From NCBI GenBank assembly GCA_903905455.1, contig CAIVGN010000029.1, positions 1 through 64,000 on the forward strand: 64,000 nt of DNA. Direction: 5' to 3'. Position 1 is the stretch's first letter, and each line of letters begins with the position of its first letter. This DNA is from an uncultured Archangium sp. GTDB lineage: Bacteria; Myxococcota; Myxococcia; Myxococcales; Myxococcaceae. The notes under the pieces were generated by a model. The model was not told the DNA's origin. It was given only the letters and a program-made list of their open reading frames with translations, and searched no databases. This document shows, piece after piece, positions 47,679 to 57,039 of the stretch. The translations under genes and the position numbers were made by a program.

Positions 47679-48848
47679 ATGAACGCTACCCCTCGTGAGA
47701 AGTACGTCGCCCGTCTCTCGGAACTCGAAGCCCTGCACCACGAACTGGCCGCAGGGAAGAGGCCCGGAGACGGGGCCGTCGTGGTGGGTCTTCTCCTCGA
47801 GGCGGCGGGCGACGTGCTCCGGCGAAAGAGCGCCCTGGGCACCTCGGTGGCGACGGTGATGAAACAGCTCTCCGCCATCTCCGAGGACGGCCTTCGTTCG
47901 TGGGGCGAAGGGGTCCAGGTCGACGAACTCGCCGCGCGGCTCAAACGGGCCGCCAGCCAGGCCGTCGAGGCCGCGATCCCCGACAGCCCGGAGGCCGGCG
48001 AGGCGATGGCGCAATGGGCGGTGCAGGATCTCCAGGCCCGCGATCGCCTCGAGTCAGCGCTGGTGGCGCTCGAAGCGATGGCCCGCGCGGACGCCCGCAC
48101 GCTGCTCACCCGGTTGCGCGCCGCCGCGGGAACCGTCGACAAGACGTGTCGCGCCACGGTGGTGAGCCTGACGGCCCTCAACCCCTCGCGTCGCGCCGAG
48201 ACGGCGTTACTCGACACCGAGTTCCGTGGCGCCGCCTGGTGGTTCTCCGAGCGCACCGGCATCGACGACGACCAGTTGGTGCAGGTGCTGGGAGGAGAAG
48301 TGAAGGGCTCGATGCCCAGCGAGTTCAAGAGCGCGAATAGCGAGGTCACCCGCAGGCGCGGTCGCAAGGTGAGCTTCGACGACCTGCTCCGCTTCGATCT
48401 GGGCCTCTCGAACACCGCCGAGCGCGAGGCCATTCGAATCCAGGCTGACGCCGACCCCGAGTTGAAGCTGGCGCTGGCCGCGATGGAAGCCGCCGAGACC
48501 GCCATCACCGAAGAGACGCAGCACGAGGTGGTTTCCACCCGCGTTCCCGAGCCCCCGCCGGTCGAGCGCAACCCGCCGCAGGTCATCGACGAGCGCAGCG
48601 ACTTCAAGGTGCTCGTCTTCCGCACCAGGAAGAGCGTCCAGGTGGTGGTTCAACCCCATCGACTCGACCGCTTCGCGACCGCCGCGGTGTTCCGCACCGA
48701 CGAGCCCGATCGCCCGTTTCCCGCGAGCCCCGGTGACATGGGGCTGCACTTCGAGCTCGGAGCGCCGGAGCGACTCGCAGGGGTGCTCGCCCGGGTAGTG
48801 GTGAAGCTCGTCGACGGCCAGACCCACGCCTTCGAGGTCCGGTTGTGA
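47679..48848 (+). CDS. Unknown protein paired with ECF sigma factor
   Basis: 389 residues, not recognised. The N-terminal half is helical and Ala-rich (about 1-200, e.g. LEALHHELAAGKRPG and ALEAMARADARTLLTRLR). The middle is acidic (residues about 235-300), followed by a Pro-rich linker (VPEPPPVERNPP) and a C-terminal beta-rich domain (DFKVLVFRTRKSVQVVVQPH to GQTHAFEVRL). No signal peptide or membrane segment, so it is not a classical membrane anti-sigma factor. Start ATG directly follows the sigma stop (TAAATG) and its end overlaps cutA, so all three are likely co-expressed. Confidence 0.75.
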   Translation: MNATPREKYVARLSELEALHHELAAGKRPGDGAVVVGLLLEAAGDVLRRKSALGTSVATVMKQLSAISEDGLRSWGEGVQVDELAARLKRAASQAVEAAIPDSPEAGEAMAQWAVQDLQARDRLESALVALEAMARADARTLLTRLRAAAGTVDKTCRATVVSLTALNPSRRAETALLDTEFRGAAWWFSERTGIDDDQLVQVLGGEVKGSMPSEFKSANSEVTRRRGRKVSFDDLLRFDLGLSNTAEREAIRIQADADPELKLALAAMEAAETAITEETQHEVVSTRVPEPPPVERNPPQVIDERSDFKVLVFRTRKSVQVVVQPHRLDRFATAAVFRTDEPDRPFPASPGDMGLHFELGAPERLAGVLARVVVKLVDGQTHAFEVRL

Positions 48849-49168
48849 GCCCCACGGGCGTGTCCGTCGTTTTGATGACGGCGCCCGATGAAGAGAAGGC
48901 CGCGGTGATGGCCCGAACCCTCGTGGAAGAGGGCCTCATCGCCTGCGCCAACCTCGTGCCGGGCGTGCGGAGCCTCTACCGCTGGGAAGGCAAGGTGTGC
49001 GACGAGCGCGAGGTGCTGGTGGTGATGAAGTGTGATGCCACGCGCTTCGAGGCGCTCCGGGCGCGCGTGGTGAGCCTCCACCCGTATTCCGTCCCCGAGG
49101 TGCTGCAACTCGACGTGGCCGCGGGGCATCAGCCGTACCTGGACTGGGTGTTGGGCGCCCCCCCTTGA
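48845..49168 (+). CDS. cutA: Divalent-cation tolerance protein CutA
   Basis: 107 residues. Conserved ACANLVPGVRSLYRWEGKV and the C-terminal HPYSVPEVLQLDVAAGH with YLDWV identify CutA1, a trimeric cytosolic protein linked to copper tolerance. GTG start at 48845 overlaps the preceding stop by four bases. Family function is poorly defined even in E. coli. Confidence 0.95.
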   Translation: MSPTGVSVVLMTAPDEEKAAVMARTLVEEGLIACANLVPGVRSLYRWEGKVCDEREVLVVMKCDATRFEALRARVVSLHPYSVPEVLQLDVAAGHQPYLDWVLGAPP

Positions 49169-49188
49169 GCTGGTGAGGTGGAGGGTGG

Positions 49189-51297
49189 TTGAGTCGCCCG
49201 CTCATGCTGCCGAAACCGGCGGCTGGTGGGGGGGCCACCAGCATTCACGACCAGGTGATGTCTGCGGACGCGTCGCGGCGTCGGCGCACGGCCATCGTGC
49301 TGGGGTTCTGCATGGCCTTCGCCGCGGTGCCCATCTCGATCCAGACGGCCGTGTTGAGGGAAGGCGCGATGCGCCTGGTGATGCTCGGCCTGATCGCGGT
49401 GCTGGCTTCGCTCTGCGTCGGGGTCTCGCTGCTGGCGCGGGCGGGGTGGGGCACGACCGCGGGCCTGGTGCTCACCGCGTTGCCGTGCGTGGGGTCCATC
49501 GTCGCCGTGGCCGCCTCGCGGCAGGTCGGCGCGGCCCCGTACTACGGCGTGCTCGGGGTGGTGATCGCCCTGGCGACGCTCGAGGGACGTGCGCTCCGGT
49601 TTGCGCTCGGCGGCTCGCTGGCCTGCGTGCTGGTCATCGCCGCCCTCGCCACGCAGCTGGACGTGGTCCCGACACAGCCGACCCAGTTGCTGGTGAACGC
49701 CGTGGTGCTGGTCGCCCTCGTTGCAGTGGTGGTCGCCATCTACGGCCGCGCCTACCGGGGCCTGCTCGACGAGGTCGCCGCCCAGCAACTCCGCGCGTCC
49801 GAGGTCGAGGCCCGGTACCGGGTGATCGCCGAGAACACCACGGACCTCGTGGCGCTGATCGACGCGCAGGGGGTGGTCACCTGGGCGAGCCCGTCGTTTC
49901 AACGCGTGTTGGGGGTGGAACCGCTGGGCCAACAGGCGAGCGTAGCCCTCGTGGACGAGCCCGATGCTTCGGCCTTCGATACGTTGCTCACGCTGGCCCG
50001 TGCCGGGCAGATCGCGCGCAGCGAGGTCCGGCGAACCCGGGGCGATGGCGTGGTGGGCCGCTTTGAGTGCGGGATCTCGCCGGCCGAAGACGGGGCGGTG
50101 CTGCTGTGCGTGGCGCGCGACGTGACGACGGAGCGCGCCATGGCCGCTGACCTCGAGCAGGCCCGCAAGATGGAAGCCCTGGGCCGGTTCGCAGGGAGCA
50201 TCGCGCACGACTTCAACAACCTCCTCTCGGTGATGCGCACCTGCACCACCCTCGCGTCGGAGGCGATCGTCGCCGAGAGCCCGGCGCGCGCGGAACTCGA
50301 TGACGTGCAGGAGGCGATCTCCCGGGGCAGCGGGTTGACCTCCCAGTTGCTGGCGTTCAGCCGTCGCGACGTGGTTTTGCCGACGCGGGTCGAGGTGGGA
50401 CCCTTGCTACGGGGCGCGATCGGGCTCGCGCGGCGGCTCGTCGGCGAGCGGGTGCTGGTCGAGGTCGACGTGGCGCACGACGTCTGGGCGGTGCACACCG
50501 GGCCCTCGCAGCTCCACCAGATCGTGATGAACCTCGCGGCCAACGCCCGTGACGCCATGCCCGCGGGAGGGACGCTGCGCATGTCGGCCCGCAATGCCCC
50601 CGGGTCCGTGGTCGGCGACGCCGTGCTGCTGTGCTTCACGGACACCGGCAGCGGCATCGCCGCCGAGACCCAGGCGCACCTCTTCGAGCCCTTCTTCACC
50701 ACCAAGGCCCCCGGCATCGGCACCGGCCTGGGGTTGGCGACGGTGCTCAGCGTCGTCAAGAGCCTCGGTGGCCAGATCGCGGTCGATTCGGAGCTCGGGC
50801 GGGGCACTGAGTTCCGCATCCTGATCCCGCGGGCCGAGGTCCCGATCCCCGCGGCAGTGCCGCGGATCACGAAGCGCCGCACCAGCCGCATCGAGCCCAC
50901 GGTACTGGTGGTGGACGATGACGCCGACGTCCGCTCGCTGATGGTGCGCCTGCTCAGCCAGGAGGGGCTGCAGGTCATCTCCACGGGCAGCGCCGAGGGC
51001 GCGCTGGCGATGGCCATCACGCTCCCCGAGTTGCCGGTGCTGGTGACCGACGTGTCGCTGCCGGGCAAGGACGGGCTGTGGCTGGCCCACCGACTGCTGG
51101 AGCAGTTCCCCTCGATGCACGTGGTGCTGGTCTCGGGCTTCGCGCCCGACCCGCTCGCGACGGCGCGGCTCATCGGCCAGGGGGCGCGCTTCGTCCAGAA
51201 GCCGTTCACCCCCGGGGCGCTGGTGTTCTCGGTGCGCGAGAGCCTGGGCCTCACGCCCCATGCGCTGCGCCCGGCGCTCAGACCCCGCGTGAGTTGA
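49189..51297 (+). CDS. Hybrid sensor histidine kinase
   Basis: 702 residues. About five or six membrane helices (34-190), then a PAS domain (about 205-315), a HisKA domain with His340 in GSIAHDFNNLL, a HATPase domain (NLAANARDAMPAGG, DTGSGIAAETQ, GTGLGLATVLSVVK), and a C-terminal receiver with VVDDDAD and phospho-acceptor Asp621 in VTDVSLPGKDG. TTG start at 49189 follows GGAGGG; ATG at 49204 or 49258 is possible. The 3' end overlaps the convergent GDPD gene by 20 bp. No cognate output regulator is adjacent. Confidence 0.9.
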   Translation: MSRPLMLPKPAAGGGATSIHDQVMSADASRRRRTAIVLGFCMAFAAVPISIQTAVLREGAMRLVMLGLIAVLASLCVGVSLLARAGWGTTAGLVLTALPCVGSIVAVAASRQVGAAPYYGVLGVVIALATLEGRALRFALGGSLACVLVIAALATQLDVVPTQPTQLLVNAVVLVALVAVVVAIYGRAYRGLLDEVAAQQLRASEVEARYRVIAENTTDLVALIDAQGVVTWASPSFQRVLGVEPLGQQASVALVDEPDASAFDTLLTLARAGQIARSEVRRTRGDGVVGRFECGISPAEDGAVLLCVARDVTTERAMAADLEQARKMEALGRFAGSIAHDFNNLLSVMRTCTTLASEAIVAESPARAELDDVQEAISRGSGLTSQLLAFSRRDVVLPTRVEVGPLLRGAIGLARRLVGERVLVEVDVAHDVWAVHTGPSQLHQIVMNLAANARDAMPAGGTLRMSARNAPGSVVGDAVLLCFTDTGSGIAAETQAHLFEPFFTTKAPGIGTGLGLATVLSVVKSLGGQIAVDSELGRGTEFRILIPRAEVPIPAAVPRITKRRTSRIEPTVLVVDDDADVRSLMVRLLSQEGLQVISTGSAEGALAMAITLPELPVLVTDVSLPGKDGLWLAHRLLEQFPSMHVVLVSGFAPDPLATARLIGQGARFVQKPFTPGALVFSVRESLGLTPHALRPALRPRVS

Positions 51298-52057
51298 GCA
51301 CCGCGCGCAGCAGGTCGGGGCGGTCGGTCATGATGCCGCCCACGCCGTCGGCAATCGCCTGGCGCATGTCCGCCTCGTCGTCGACCGTCCACACGTTGAT
51401 CCACTTGCCGTAGGCCTTCGCCACGCGGGCGAGCTCGGCGTCGAAGAGGGTGACGTCTTCCCAGCGCAGCGGCATGTCGAGCACCGTGTAGCGGGGGTCG
51501 TCGTCGGGCGGCTCGCCAGCCCGGGTGGGCAGGACGAACGCAGCCAGCGCGTCGCGCGGGTAGAAGAGGCACGCCGTGGGCAGCCGCAGGGCGAGATCGG
51601 CCGCGACGGCATCGTGCTCGCTGCCGATGCACAGTCGCTCGAGGCACTGCGCGCGACGCATCAGCGAGACGAAGGGGTCGACGGCGGCGGCGGTCTTCAC
51701 CTCGACGTTGATCCGGAGCCCGGGAAACGTGGAGAGCACCGTCTCGAGCAGCGGAAGGGTGATGCCCCGGCCCCGAAAGGCCGGCCGGTGAAAGCCCGCG
51801 TCGAGCTTCGCGAGCTCCGCGTAGCGCAGCGCCGCCAGCGGGCCCGCACCGTTGGTGCAACGCTCGAGCGTGTCGTCGTGCGCGACGACGATCTGCCCGT
51901 CGGCCGAGGCGTGCACGTCGAGTTCGAGCATCTGCGTGCCGTGCACCCGCACCGCCTGCTCGAAGGCATACATCGTGTTCTCGGGGTAGAGCGCCGCGCC
52001 CCCACGGTGCGAAATGTGGAGCGGCGCCTGCAACCCCTCGAGGAAGGCGTACTTCAT
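51278..52057 (-). CDS. Glycerophosphodiester phosphodiesterase
   Basis: 259 residues. GDPD motifs [15 protein letters not shown] (His17, Glu26) and [20 protein letters not shown], with metal ligands Glu/Asp and the second catalytic His. Central INVEVKT and C-terminal [18 protein letters not shown] complete the TIM barrel. It releases glycerol-3-phosphate from deacylated phospholipids; no signal peptide, so cytosolic. Start at 52057 overlaps the thiolase stop. Confidence 0.93.
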   Translation of the reverse strand: MKYAFLEGLQAPLHISHRGGAALYPENTMYAFEQAVRVHGTQMLELDVHASADGQIVVAHDDTLERCTNGAGPLAALRYAELAKLDAGFHRPAFRGRGITLPLLETVLSTFPGLRINVEVKTAAAVDPFVSLMRRAQCLERLCIGSEHDAVAADLALRLPTACLFYPRDALAAFVLPTRAGEPPDDDPRYTVLDMPLRWEDVTLFDAELARVAKAYGKWINVWTVDDEADMRQAIADGVGGIMTDRPDLLRAVLNSRGV

Positions 52058-53253
52058 GGCGCCTCGAAGGTGGCCGCGATGCCCTGGCCGACGCCGATGC
52101 ACATCGAGACCAGTCCCCGCTTGAGTGCCCGCGCGCGCATCGCGTGGGTGAGGGTGGCGACGAGGCGGGCCCCGCTCATGCCCAATGGGTGACCCAGGGC
52201 GATGGCGCCGCCGTTGACGTTGACGCGCGTGGGGTCGAGCCCGAGTTCGCGCAGGCAGCCCAACGACTGCGCCGCGAAGGCCTCGTTGAGCTCGATCAAA
52301 TCGAGGTGCCCGGTCTTCCAATCGGCCCGGTCGAGGGCCCTCCTCGTGGCGGGGACCGGACCCAGGCCCATCACCCGGGGGTCGACGCCGGCGGTGGCGC
52401 TGGAGACGAAGCGCGCCAACGGGGTCTTGCCCCAGGCCTCGACGGCGCGCTCGCTCATCAGCAAGACCGCGGACGCCCCGTCGTTGAGGGTGGAGGAGTT
52501 GCCGGCGGTCACCGTGCCCCCGTCGCGGAAGGCAGGCTTGAGCGAGGCGAGCTTCTCGAGGCTCGAGTCAGCGCGCGGCTGCTCGTCCTGGGAGACGATC
52601 ACCGGAGGGCCCTTCTTCTGGGCCAGGTCGACAGGCACCAGTTCAGCCGCGAAGGCCCCGGCCTGCTGCGCGGCGACGGCCTTCTGGTGCGAGGCGAGCG
52701 CGAAGCGGTCCTGGTCTTCGCGGGAGATCTTCAGGCGCTCGGCGACGTTCTCGGCCGTCTCGCCCATCGACTCGAGGGGGAAGATCGCCGCCAGCTTCGG
52801 GTTCGGGTAGCGCCAGCCCAGCGAGGTGTCCCACGACTCGAGCTTCCCTCCCGGGAAGGCCTCGCTCGGCTTGGGGGTGCTCCACGGGGCGCGGGTCATC
52901 GACTCCACGCCGCCGACCACCACGAGGTCCGCTTCCCCGAGGCGGATCTGCCGCGCCCCCTGGATCAGGGCCTCGAGGCCGCTCCCGCACAGCCGGTTCA
53001 CCGTCGCCGCGGGCACCGTGTCGGGCACCCCCGCGAGCAGCATCGCCATGCGCGCCACGTTGCGGTTGTCTTCACCGGCCTGGTTCGCGCAGCCGGCGTA
53101 CACCTCGTCGACCGTCCCCGGCTCGATGCCTGCCCGCGCGAGGACCTGCTTGATCACCAGGGCGAGCAGATCGTCGGGCCGCGCGTCCTTGAGCGCCCCG
53201 CGCAGCTTGCCGATCGGCGTGCGCACCGCGTCGACCACGAAGCAGGCGCTCAT
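52054..53253 (-). CDS. Acetyl-CoA C-acyltransferase (thiolase)
   Basis: 399 residues. Nucleophile Cys89 in [12 protein letters not shown], the substrate-loop [12 protein letters not shown], the second catalytic region [19 protein letters not shown] and a C-terminal [11 protein letters not shown]. Full-length type. It could catalyse beta-oxidation or acetoacetyl-CoA synthesis. Coupled by four-base overlaps to the dehydrogenase upstream and GDPD downstream. The enoyl-CoA hydratase and hydroxyacyl-CoA dehydrogenase genes lie 2-4 kb away. Confidence 0.95.
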   Translation of the reverse strand: MSACFVVDAVRTPIGKLRGALKDARPDDLLALVIKQVLARAGIEPGTVDEVYAGCANQAGEDNRNVARMAMLLAGVPDTVPAATVNRLCGSGLEALIQGARQIRLGEADLVVVGGVESMTRAPWSTPKPSEAFPGGKLESWDTSLGWRYPNPKLAAIFPLESMGETAENVAERLKISREDQDRFALASHQKAVAAQQAGAFAAELVPVDLAQKKGPPVIVSQDEQPRADSSLEKLASLKPAFRDGGTVTAGNSSTLNDGASAVLLMSERAVEAWGKTPLARFVSSATAGVDPRVMGLGPVPATRRALDRADWKTGHLDLIELNEAFAAQSLGCLRELGLDPTRVNVNGGAIALGHPLGMSGARLVATLTHAMRARALKRGLVSMCIGVGQGIAATFEAP

Positions 53254-54278
53254 GGCGTGAGCACCACGTTGCCGAAGGTCTTGCGGTCAGCGAGCAGGCC
53301 GTGGGCTTCCGCGGCGCGCTCCAGGGGCAGCACCCGGTCGAGCACCGGCAACAGGCGGCCCTGTTCGACCAACTCCAGCACCTGGAAGAGCTCGCTCTTG
53401 CTGCCCATGGTCGAACCCAGCAGCGAGATCGACTTGAAGAACAGCGTGCGCAGGTCGATGCGGACGTCGTGCCCCGTGGTCGCGCCGCAGGTCACCAACC
53501 GCCCGCCCTTGGGTAGGCAGGCGATGGACTTGTCCCAGGTCGAGGCGCCCACGTGCTCGAACACCACGTCGACCAGCTTGCGCGAGGTGAGCTTCTTCAC
53601 CTCCTCGAGGAAGTCGACTTCCGCGTAGTTGATGAGGTGGTCGGCGCCCAGGGCCTTCGCCTTGTCGAGCTTCACGGGGGTCGACGCGGTGGCGATCACC
53701 GTGGCGCCCGCGAGCTTCGCCAGTTGCACCGCCGCGCTCCCCACGCCGGAGCCGGCCGCGTGGATCAGCACCGTCTCGCCGGCCTTCAACTGGGCGCGCG
53801 CGAAGAGCATGTGCCACGCGGTCAGGAAGGTGAGGGGCAGGCAGGCGGCCTCCTCGAAGGAGAGCCTCTTGGGCTTGAGCAGGATGTTCTGCCGGGGCAC
53901 GCAGACGAACTCGGCATACCCGCCGGCCACGTCTTCCCCGATGATCTGGTAGCGGCGGCACAGCACGTCGTCGCCGGCGAGGCACTTCGCGCACACCCCG
54001 CAGGACAACCCCGGGTTCACCAGCACCTCCGTGCCCAGGGGGAGATCGACGACCTCCGCGCCCACCGCGTCGATGACCCCGGCCACGTCGCTGCCCAACA
54101 CGTGCGGCAGCTCGAGCTTCAGCCCCGGCCAGCCCTGGCACACCCAGAGATCGAGGTGGTTGAGGGCCACCGCCTTCACCTTCACGCGCACTTCCTTCGC
54201 GCGCGGCTGGGGCGTGGGGAGTTCCATCAATTCGAGGACTTCAGGGCCGCCGTGCTTCCGGAAGGCGATGGCTTTCAA
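53250..54278 (-). CDS. Zinc-type alcohol dehydrogenase / quinone oxidoreductase
   Basis: 342-residue medium-chain dehydrogenase. Features: [15 protein letters not shown], the structural-zinc-type cysteine loop [15 protein letters not shown], the NAD(P)-binding [19 protein letters not shown], and [16 protein letters not shown] start at 54278, eight bases after GGAG; this gives [15 protein letters not shown], the expected N-terminus. First gene of a three-gene operon with thiolase and GDPD. The substrate is not evident. Confidence 0.9.
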   Translation of the reverse strand: MKAIAFRKHGGPEVLELMELPTPQPRAKEVRVKVKAVALNHLDLWVCQGWPGLKLELPHVLGSDVAGVIDAVGAEVVDLPLGTEVLVNPGLSCGVCAKCLAGDDVLCRRYQIIGEDVAGGYAEFVCVPRQNILLKPKRLSFEEAACLPLTFLTAWHMLFARAQLKAGETVLIHAAGSGVGSAAVQLAKLAGATVIATASTPVKLDKAKALGADHLINYAEVDFLEEVKKLTSRKLVDVVFEHVGASTWDKSIACLPKGGRLVTCGATTGHDVRIDLRTLFFKSISLLGSTMGSKSELFQVLELVEQGRLLPVLDRVLPLERAAEAHGLLADRKTFGNVVLTP

Positions 54279-54389
54279 GGTGACGACTCCGTGGCTTGCC
54301 GGGGTGGGGACCGTCGTGTACACGCAGCCGGACGTCGGCCGGAGCCCCGTTTAGAAGCGCGGGGCACTGAAATCCACAGGGAGCCTCTG

Positions 54390-55514
54390 ATGATGTTTCG
54401 TTCGATGATGTTTGGTGCGCTGTTGGTCCTCTCGGTCGGCTGTCGCGTGACCACCAAGGTCGACGCTGGCTGCGTGGGCATCACCTGTCCCACGGGTGGT
54501 GGCGTTGGTGCCGGCGGCGGCACGGGTGGCAGCACCGGCGGCGGGACGGGCGGCAGCACCGGTGGTTCGGGTGGCAGCATCGGCGGCGGCTCGGGCGGCG
54601 GTACGGTGAGCGACGGCGGCGTCGCCACGACCATCACCGCGGCGAAGGGCTCGACCTACCCGGCGAAGGTCGCGCTCCAGGGCGTGGTCGTCACCGCGGT
54701 CTCGTTCGCGCGCAAGTCGACGTCCACGTGCGCGGGCACGACGCCCGGCGTCAACGCGAGCTTCTGGGTCGCGGACCCCAGCAACTCGGAGATTGGCGTG
54801 TGGGTCGAGAAGTTCCACTGCGACGGCGACGTCGAGTACTTCCCCCAGGTCGGCGACATCCTGAACGTCTCGGGCGTCATCGGCTTCGAGTCGAACTTCC
54901 AGCACCAGGAGGGCTTCCGCGTAATGGTGAAGTCCCAGTACGACTACATCTCCGGCAAGCCCCAGGGGTACGTCTGCGCGGCCACCTCGACGCCGCCCTG
55001 CGAGCCGTTCATCGTGACCAAGACCGGCTCGATGGCCGCGTTGCCGGTGCCTTCCAAGCCGATCACCTTCGGTGGTGGCTCGGGCGCGATCAAGGCGGAG
55101 CAGGGGCTGCGCGGCGCGCGCATCAAGATCGACGGCCCGCTGACGGTCGCCGACATCAACCCCAACTTCATGCACCGCGTCTCGGCGCTCGGCGCGGCCG
55201 ACAACGTCTATTACGGGTTCGAGCTCTCGAACGGCGTGCTGGTGAACAACTTCCGCACCCGTGATGGCGCGGCGCTCGAAGACGGTGGCATCTCGCACTG
55301 CGACGTTCGCTGGATCGTCGGCGACGGCGGCACGGTGACCTTCCCCAACGGCATCGTCGGCGTGTGGGACACCTACACGATGTCGCCCTGCGAAGACGGT
55401 GGCACGAACCCGTACTGCGGCCGCAACATCAAGGGCTTCGTCCCGGGCGCGGACGCCGGCGTCACGTACACCAACGTGCTCTACCCGACGGACTGCGCTG
55501 ACCTGACCCCGTAA
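54390..55514 (+). CDS. Lipoprotein with Gly/Ser/Thr-rich linker
   Basis: 374 residues. Signal peptide MMFRSMMFGALLVLSVGC, then a long low-complexity linker of GGGTGGS units (about 33-75), followed by a folded domain (about 80-374) with paired Cys and a central VSGVIGFESNFQHQEGFRVMV. The C-terminal domain is not recognised by eye; the linker layout is common in myxobacterial cell-surface lipoproteins. ATG at 54390, preceded by GGGAG. A strong terminator follows at 55535. Confidence 0.82.
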   Translation: MMFRSMMFGALLVLSVGCRVTTKVDAGCVGITCPTGGGVGAGGGTGGSTGGGTGGSTGGSGGSIGGGSGGGTVSDGGVATTITAAKGSTYPAKVALQGVVVTAVSFARKSTSTCAGTTPGVNASFWVADPSNSEIGVWVEKFHCDGDVEYFPQVGDILNVSGVIGFESNFQHQEGFRVMVKSQYDYISGKPQGYVCAATSTPPCEPFIVTKTGSMAALPVPSKPITFGGGSGAIKAEQGLRGARIKIDGPLTVADINPNFMHRVSALGAADNVYYGFELSNGVLVNNFRTRDGAALEDGGISHCDVRWIVGDGGTVTFPNGIVGVWDTYTMSPCEDGGTNPYCGRNIKGFVPGADAGVTYTNVLYPTDCADLTP

Positions 55515-55534
55515 GTTCAGCTCTCGTCGAACCC

Positions 55535-55590
55535 TCGCGACGCGCGTGCCTGGCCCTCATCGGCCCGGCGCCGCGTCGCGAATCTTTTTT
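55535..55590 (+). terminator. Strong intrinsic terminator abutting the next RBS
   Basis: Stem TCGCGACGCG / CGCGTCGCGA, ten perfect pairs enclosing an inner GC hairpin, followed by AATC and TTTTTT at 55585-55590. The T-tract is immediately followed by GGGGGGA, the likely Shine-Dalgarno of the enoyl-CoA hydratase gene, whose ATG is at 55603. Confidence 0.8.
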
Positions 55591-55602
55591 GGGGGGACCC
55601 GC

Positions 55603-56340
55603 ATGATCACCACGAACGTCACCGATGGCATCGCCTCGCTCGAGTTGAACCGGCCCGAGGTGCGCAACGCGATCAACCGCGAGCTGTGTGACGCCATCAG
55701 CCGCACCCTCGACGACTGGTCGGCGCGGGACGACGTGCGCGTGGTGATCGTCTCGGGCGCGGGCGGCAAGGCCTTCGCCGCGGGGGCCGACATTGGCGAA
55801 CTCAAGGACCGCACCCACACCCAGGCGTTCCTCGCGTGGACGCAGCGGATGTTCCAGCAGCTCGAAGACTTCCCCCGGCCGACCATCGCGGCCATCGACG
55901 GCTACGCGCTGGGCGGGGGGCTGGAGCTGGCCCTGGCCTGCGATCTGAGGGTGGCCTCGAAGGGCGCGAAGGTGGGCATGCCCGAGGTCTCGCTGGGCAT
56001 CTTCCCGTCGGCCGGCGGCACGTGGCGGTTGCCACGGCTGGTGGGCCTGGGGCGCGCCAAGGAACTCATCTACACCGGCCGCCTCGTCGACGTGGCCGAG
56101 GCCGCGAGCTGGGGGCTGTTCGAGTCCGTGGTCGAGAGCGACGCCAAGGCCGAGGCGCTGCGCATCGCGAAGTTGATCGCCGCCAACGCGCCGCTGGCGG
56201 TGCAGGTCGCGAAGGTGTCGCTCAACGCGGGCGCGCGCGTCCAGGGGGCGCCGCTGGAGTGGGTGGGGCAGGGCCTGCTCTTCGACTCACCCGAGAAGCA
56301 CGAGCGCATGGCCGCGTTCCTCGAAAAGCGGAAGAAGTGA
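55603..56340 (+). CDS. Enoyl-CoA hydratase
   Basis: 245-residue crotonase-fold enzyme. Oxyanion-hole segments KAFAAGADIGEL and IDGYALGGGLELALACD, with catalytic glutamates in GGGLELA and GMPEVSLGIFPSAGG, as in active hydratases. It adds water across 2-enoyl-CoA. ATG at 55603 just after a terminator and an SD-like GGGGGGA. Its route of transcription is unclear. Thiolase and 3-hydroxyacyl-CoA dehydrogenase are nearby on other units. Confidence 0.93.
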   Translation: MITTNVTDGIASLELNRPEVRNAINRELCDAISRTLDDWSARDDVRVVIVSGAGGKAFAAGADIGELKDRTHTQAFLAWTQRMFQQLEDFPRPTIAAIDGYALGGGLELALACDLRVASKGAKVGMPEVSLGIFPSAGGTWRLPRLVGLGRAKELIYTGRLVDVAEAASWGLFESVVESDAKAEALRIAKLIAANAPLAVQVAKVSLNAGARVQGAPLEWVGQGLLFDSPEKHERMAAFLEKRKK

Positions 56341-56344
56341 GCGC

Positions 56345-56971
56345 CTACGGGGCGGAGCGGTGCTTCTGCTTCGCCCACCAAAAGTAGAAGGCGATGAGTC
56401 CCGTCACGCCGAAGACCACCAGGAACCCGGTGTCGAAGGGCGGCGCGGGAGGCGGGGGCGGAGGAGGCGGCGGCGAGACGCGCTCGAGCTTCGCGCCCAC
56501 CAGCGCCGCCTGGGTGTCGAAGGCCTCGAGCTCGGAGACCGAGTACATCGAGTCGCCCCCCTCGGCGGTCAGCCGCAGGTAGCGGGCGCGCATCATCAGC
56601 TCGGGCGAGGTGCGGGTCTGGATGCCGGGCAGCTCGACGGGCTGCGCCACCCACACCGGGAACCAGCTCGTGCCGTCGAGGCTCCCGGCGACGAGGTACC
56701 GATCGTTGTTGTCGGCCTGGATGCGCAGGGCGGCGATGGGCTCGACCTGGCCCAGGTCCCACTCCACGACGCCGTTGGCCGCGAGGATCGCCGCGCGCAC
56801 CGAGTCCCACACGTCACCGTCGGTCGAGGCCACGCCGTCGGCCATGCGCGCCACGTTCGGGGCGCCGTCTGATTTTTGCACCCGCGCGTCGCGCAGCAGG
56901 TTGGGGCGGGTGGTGCTCACGCCCCCGTCATCGGCAGTCAGCACGAGAGCCAGCAAGAGACCGAACGTCAT
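56345..56971 (-). CDS. Discoidin (F5/8 type C)-like membrane protein
   Basis: 208 residues. Signal peptide MTFGLLLALVLTADDG, then a discoidin-like beta-sandwich (about 20-150): WDLGQVEPIAALRIQADNND, then GTSWFPVWVA and YLRLTAEGGDSMYSVSELEAF. A Pro-rich stretch and a C-terminal helix (GFLVVFGVTGLIAFYFWW) follow. Probably a carbohydrate- or surface-binding protein fixed in the inner membrane. Converges on the enoyl-CoA hydratase with a 4-bp gap. Confidence 0.83.
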   Translation of the reverse strand: MTFGLLLALVLTADDGGVSTTRPNLLRDARVQKSDGAPNVARMADGVASTDGDVWDSVRAAILAANGVVEWDLGQVEPIAALRIQADNNDRYLVAGSLDGTSWFPVWVAQPVELPGIQTRTSPELMMRARYLRLTAEGGDSMYSVSELEAFDTQAALVGAKLERVSPPPPPPPPPAPPFDTGFLVVFGVTGLIAFYFWWAKQKHRSAP

Positions 56972-57039
56972 GGCGCGCCCACCTTACACGCTCAAAACGT
57001 GGTGTCAGCCTGTGCTCTGGGCTTGAGTCGCAGGCTTCC

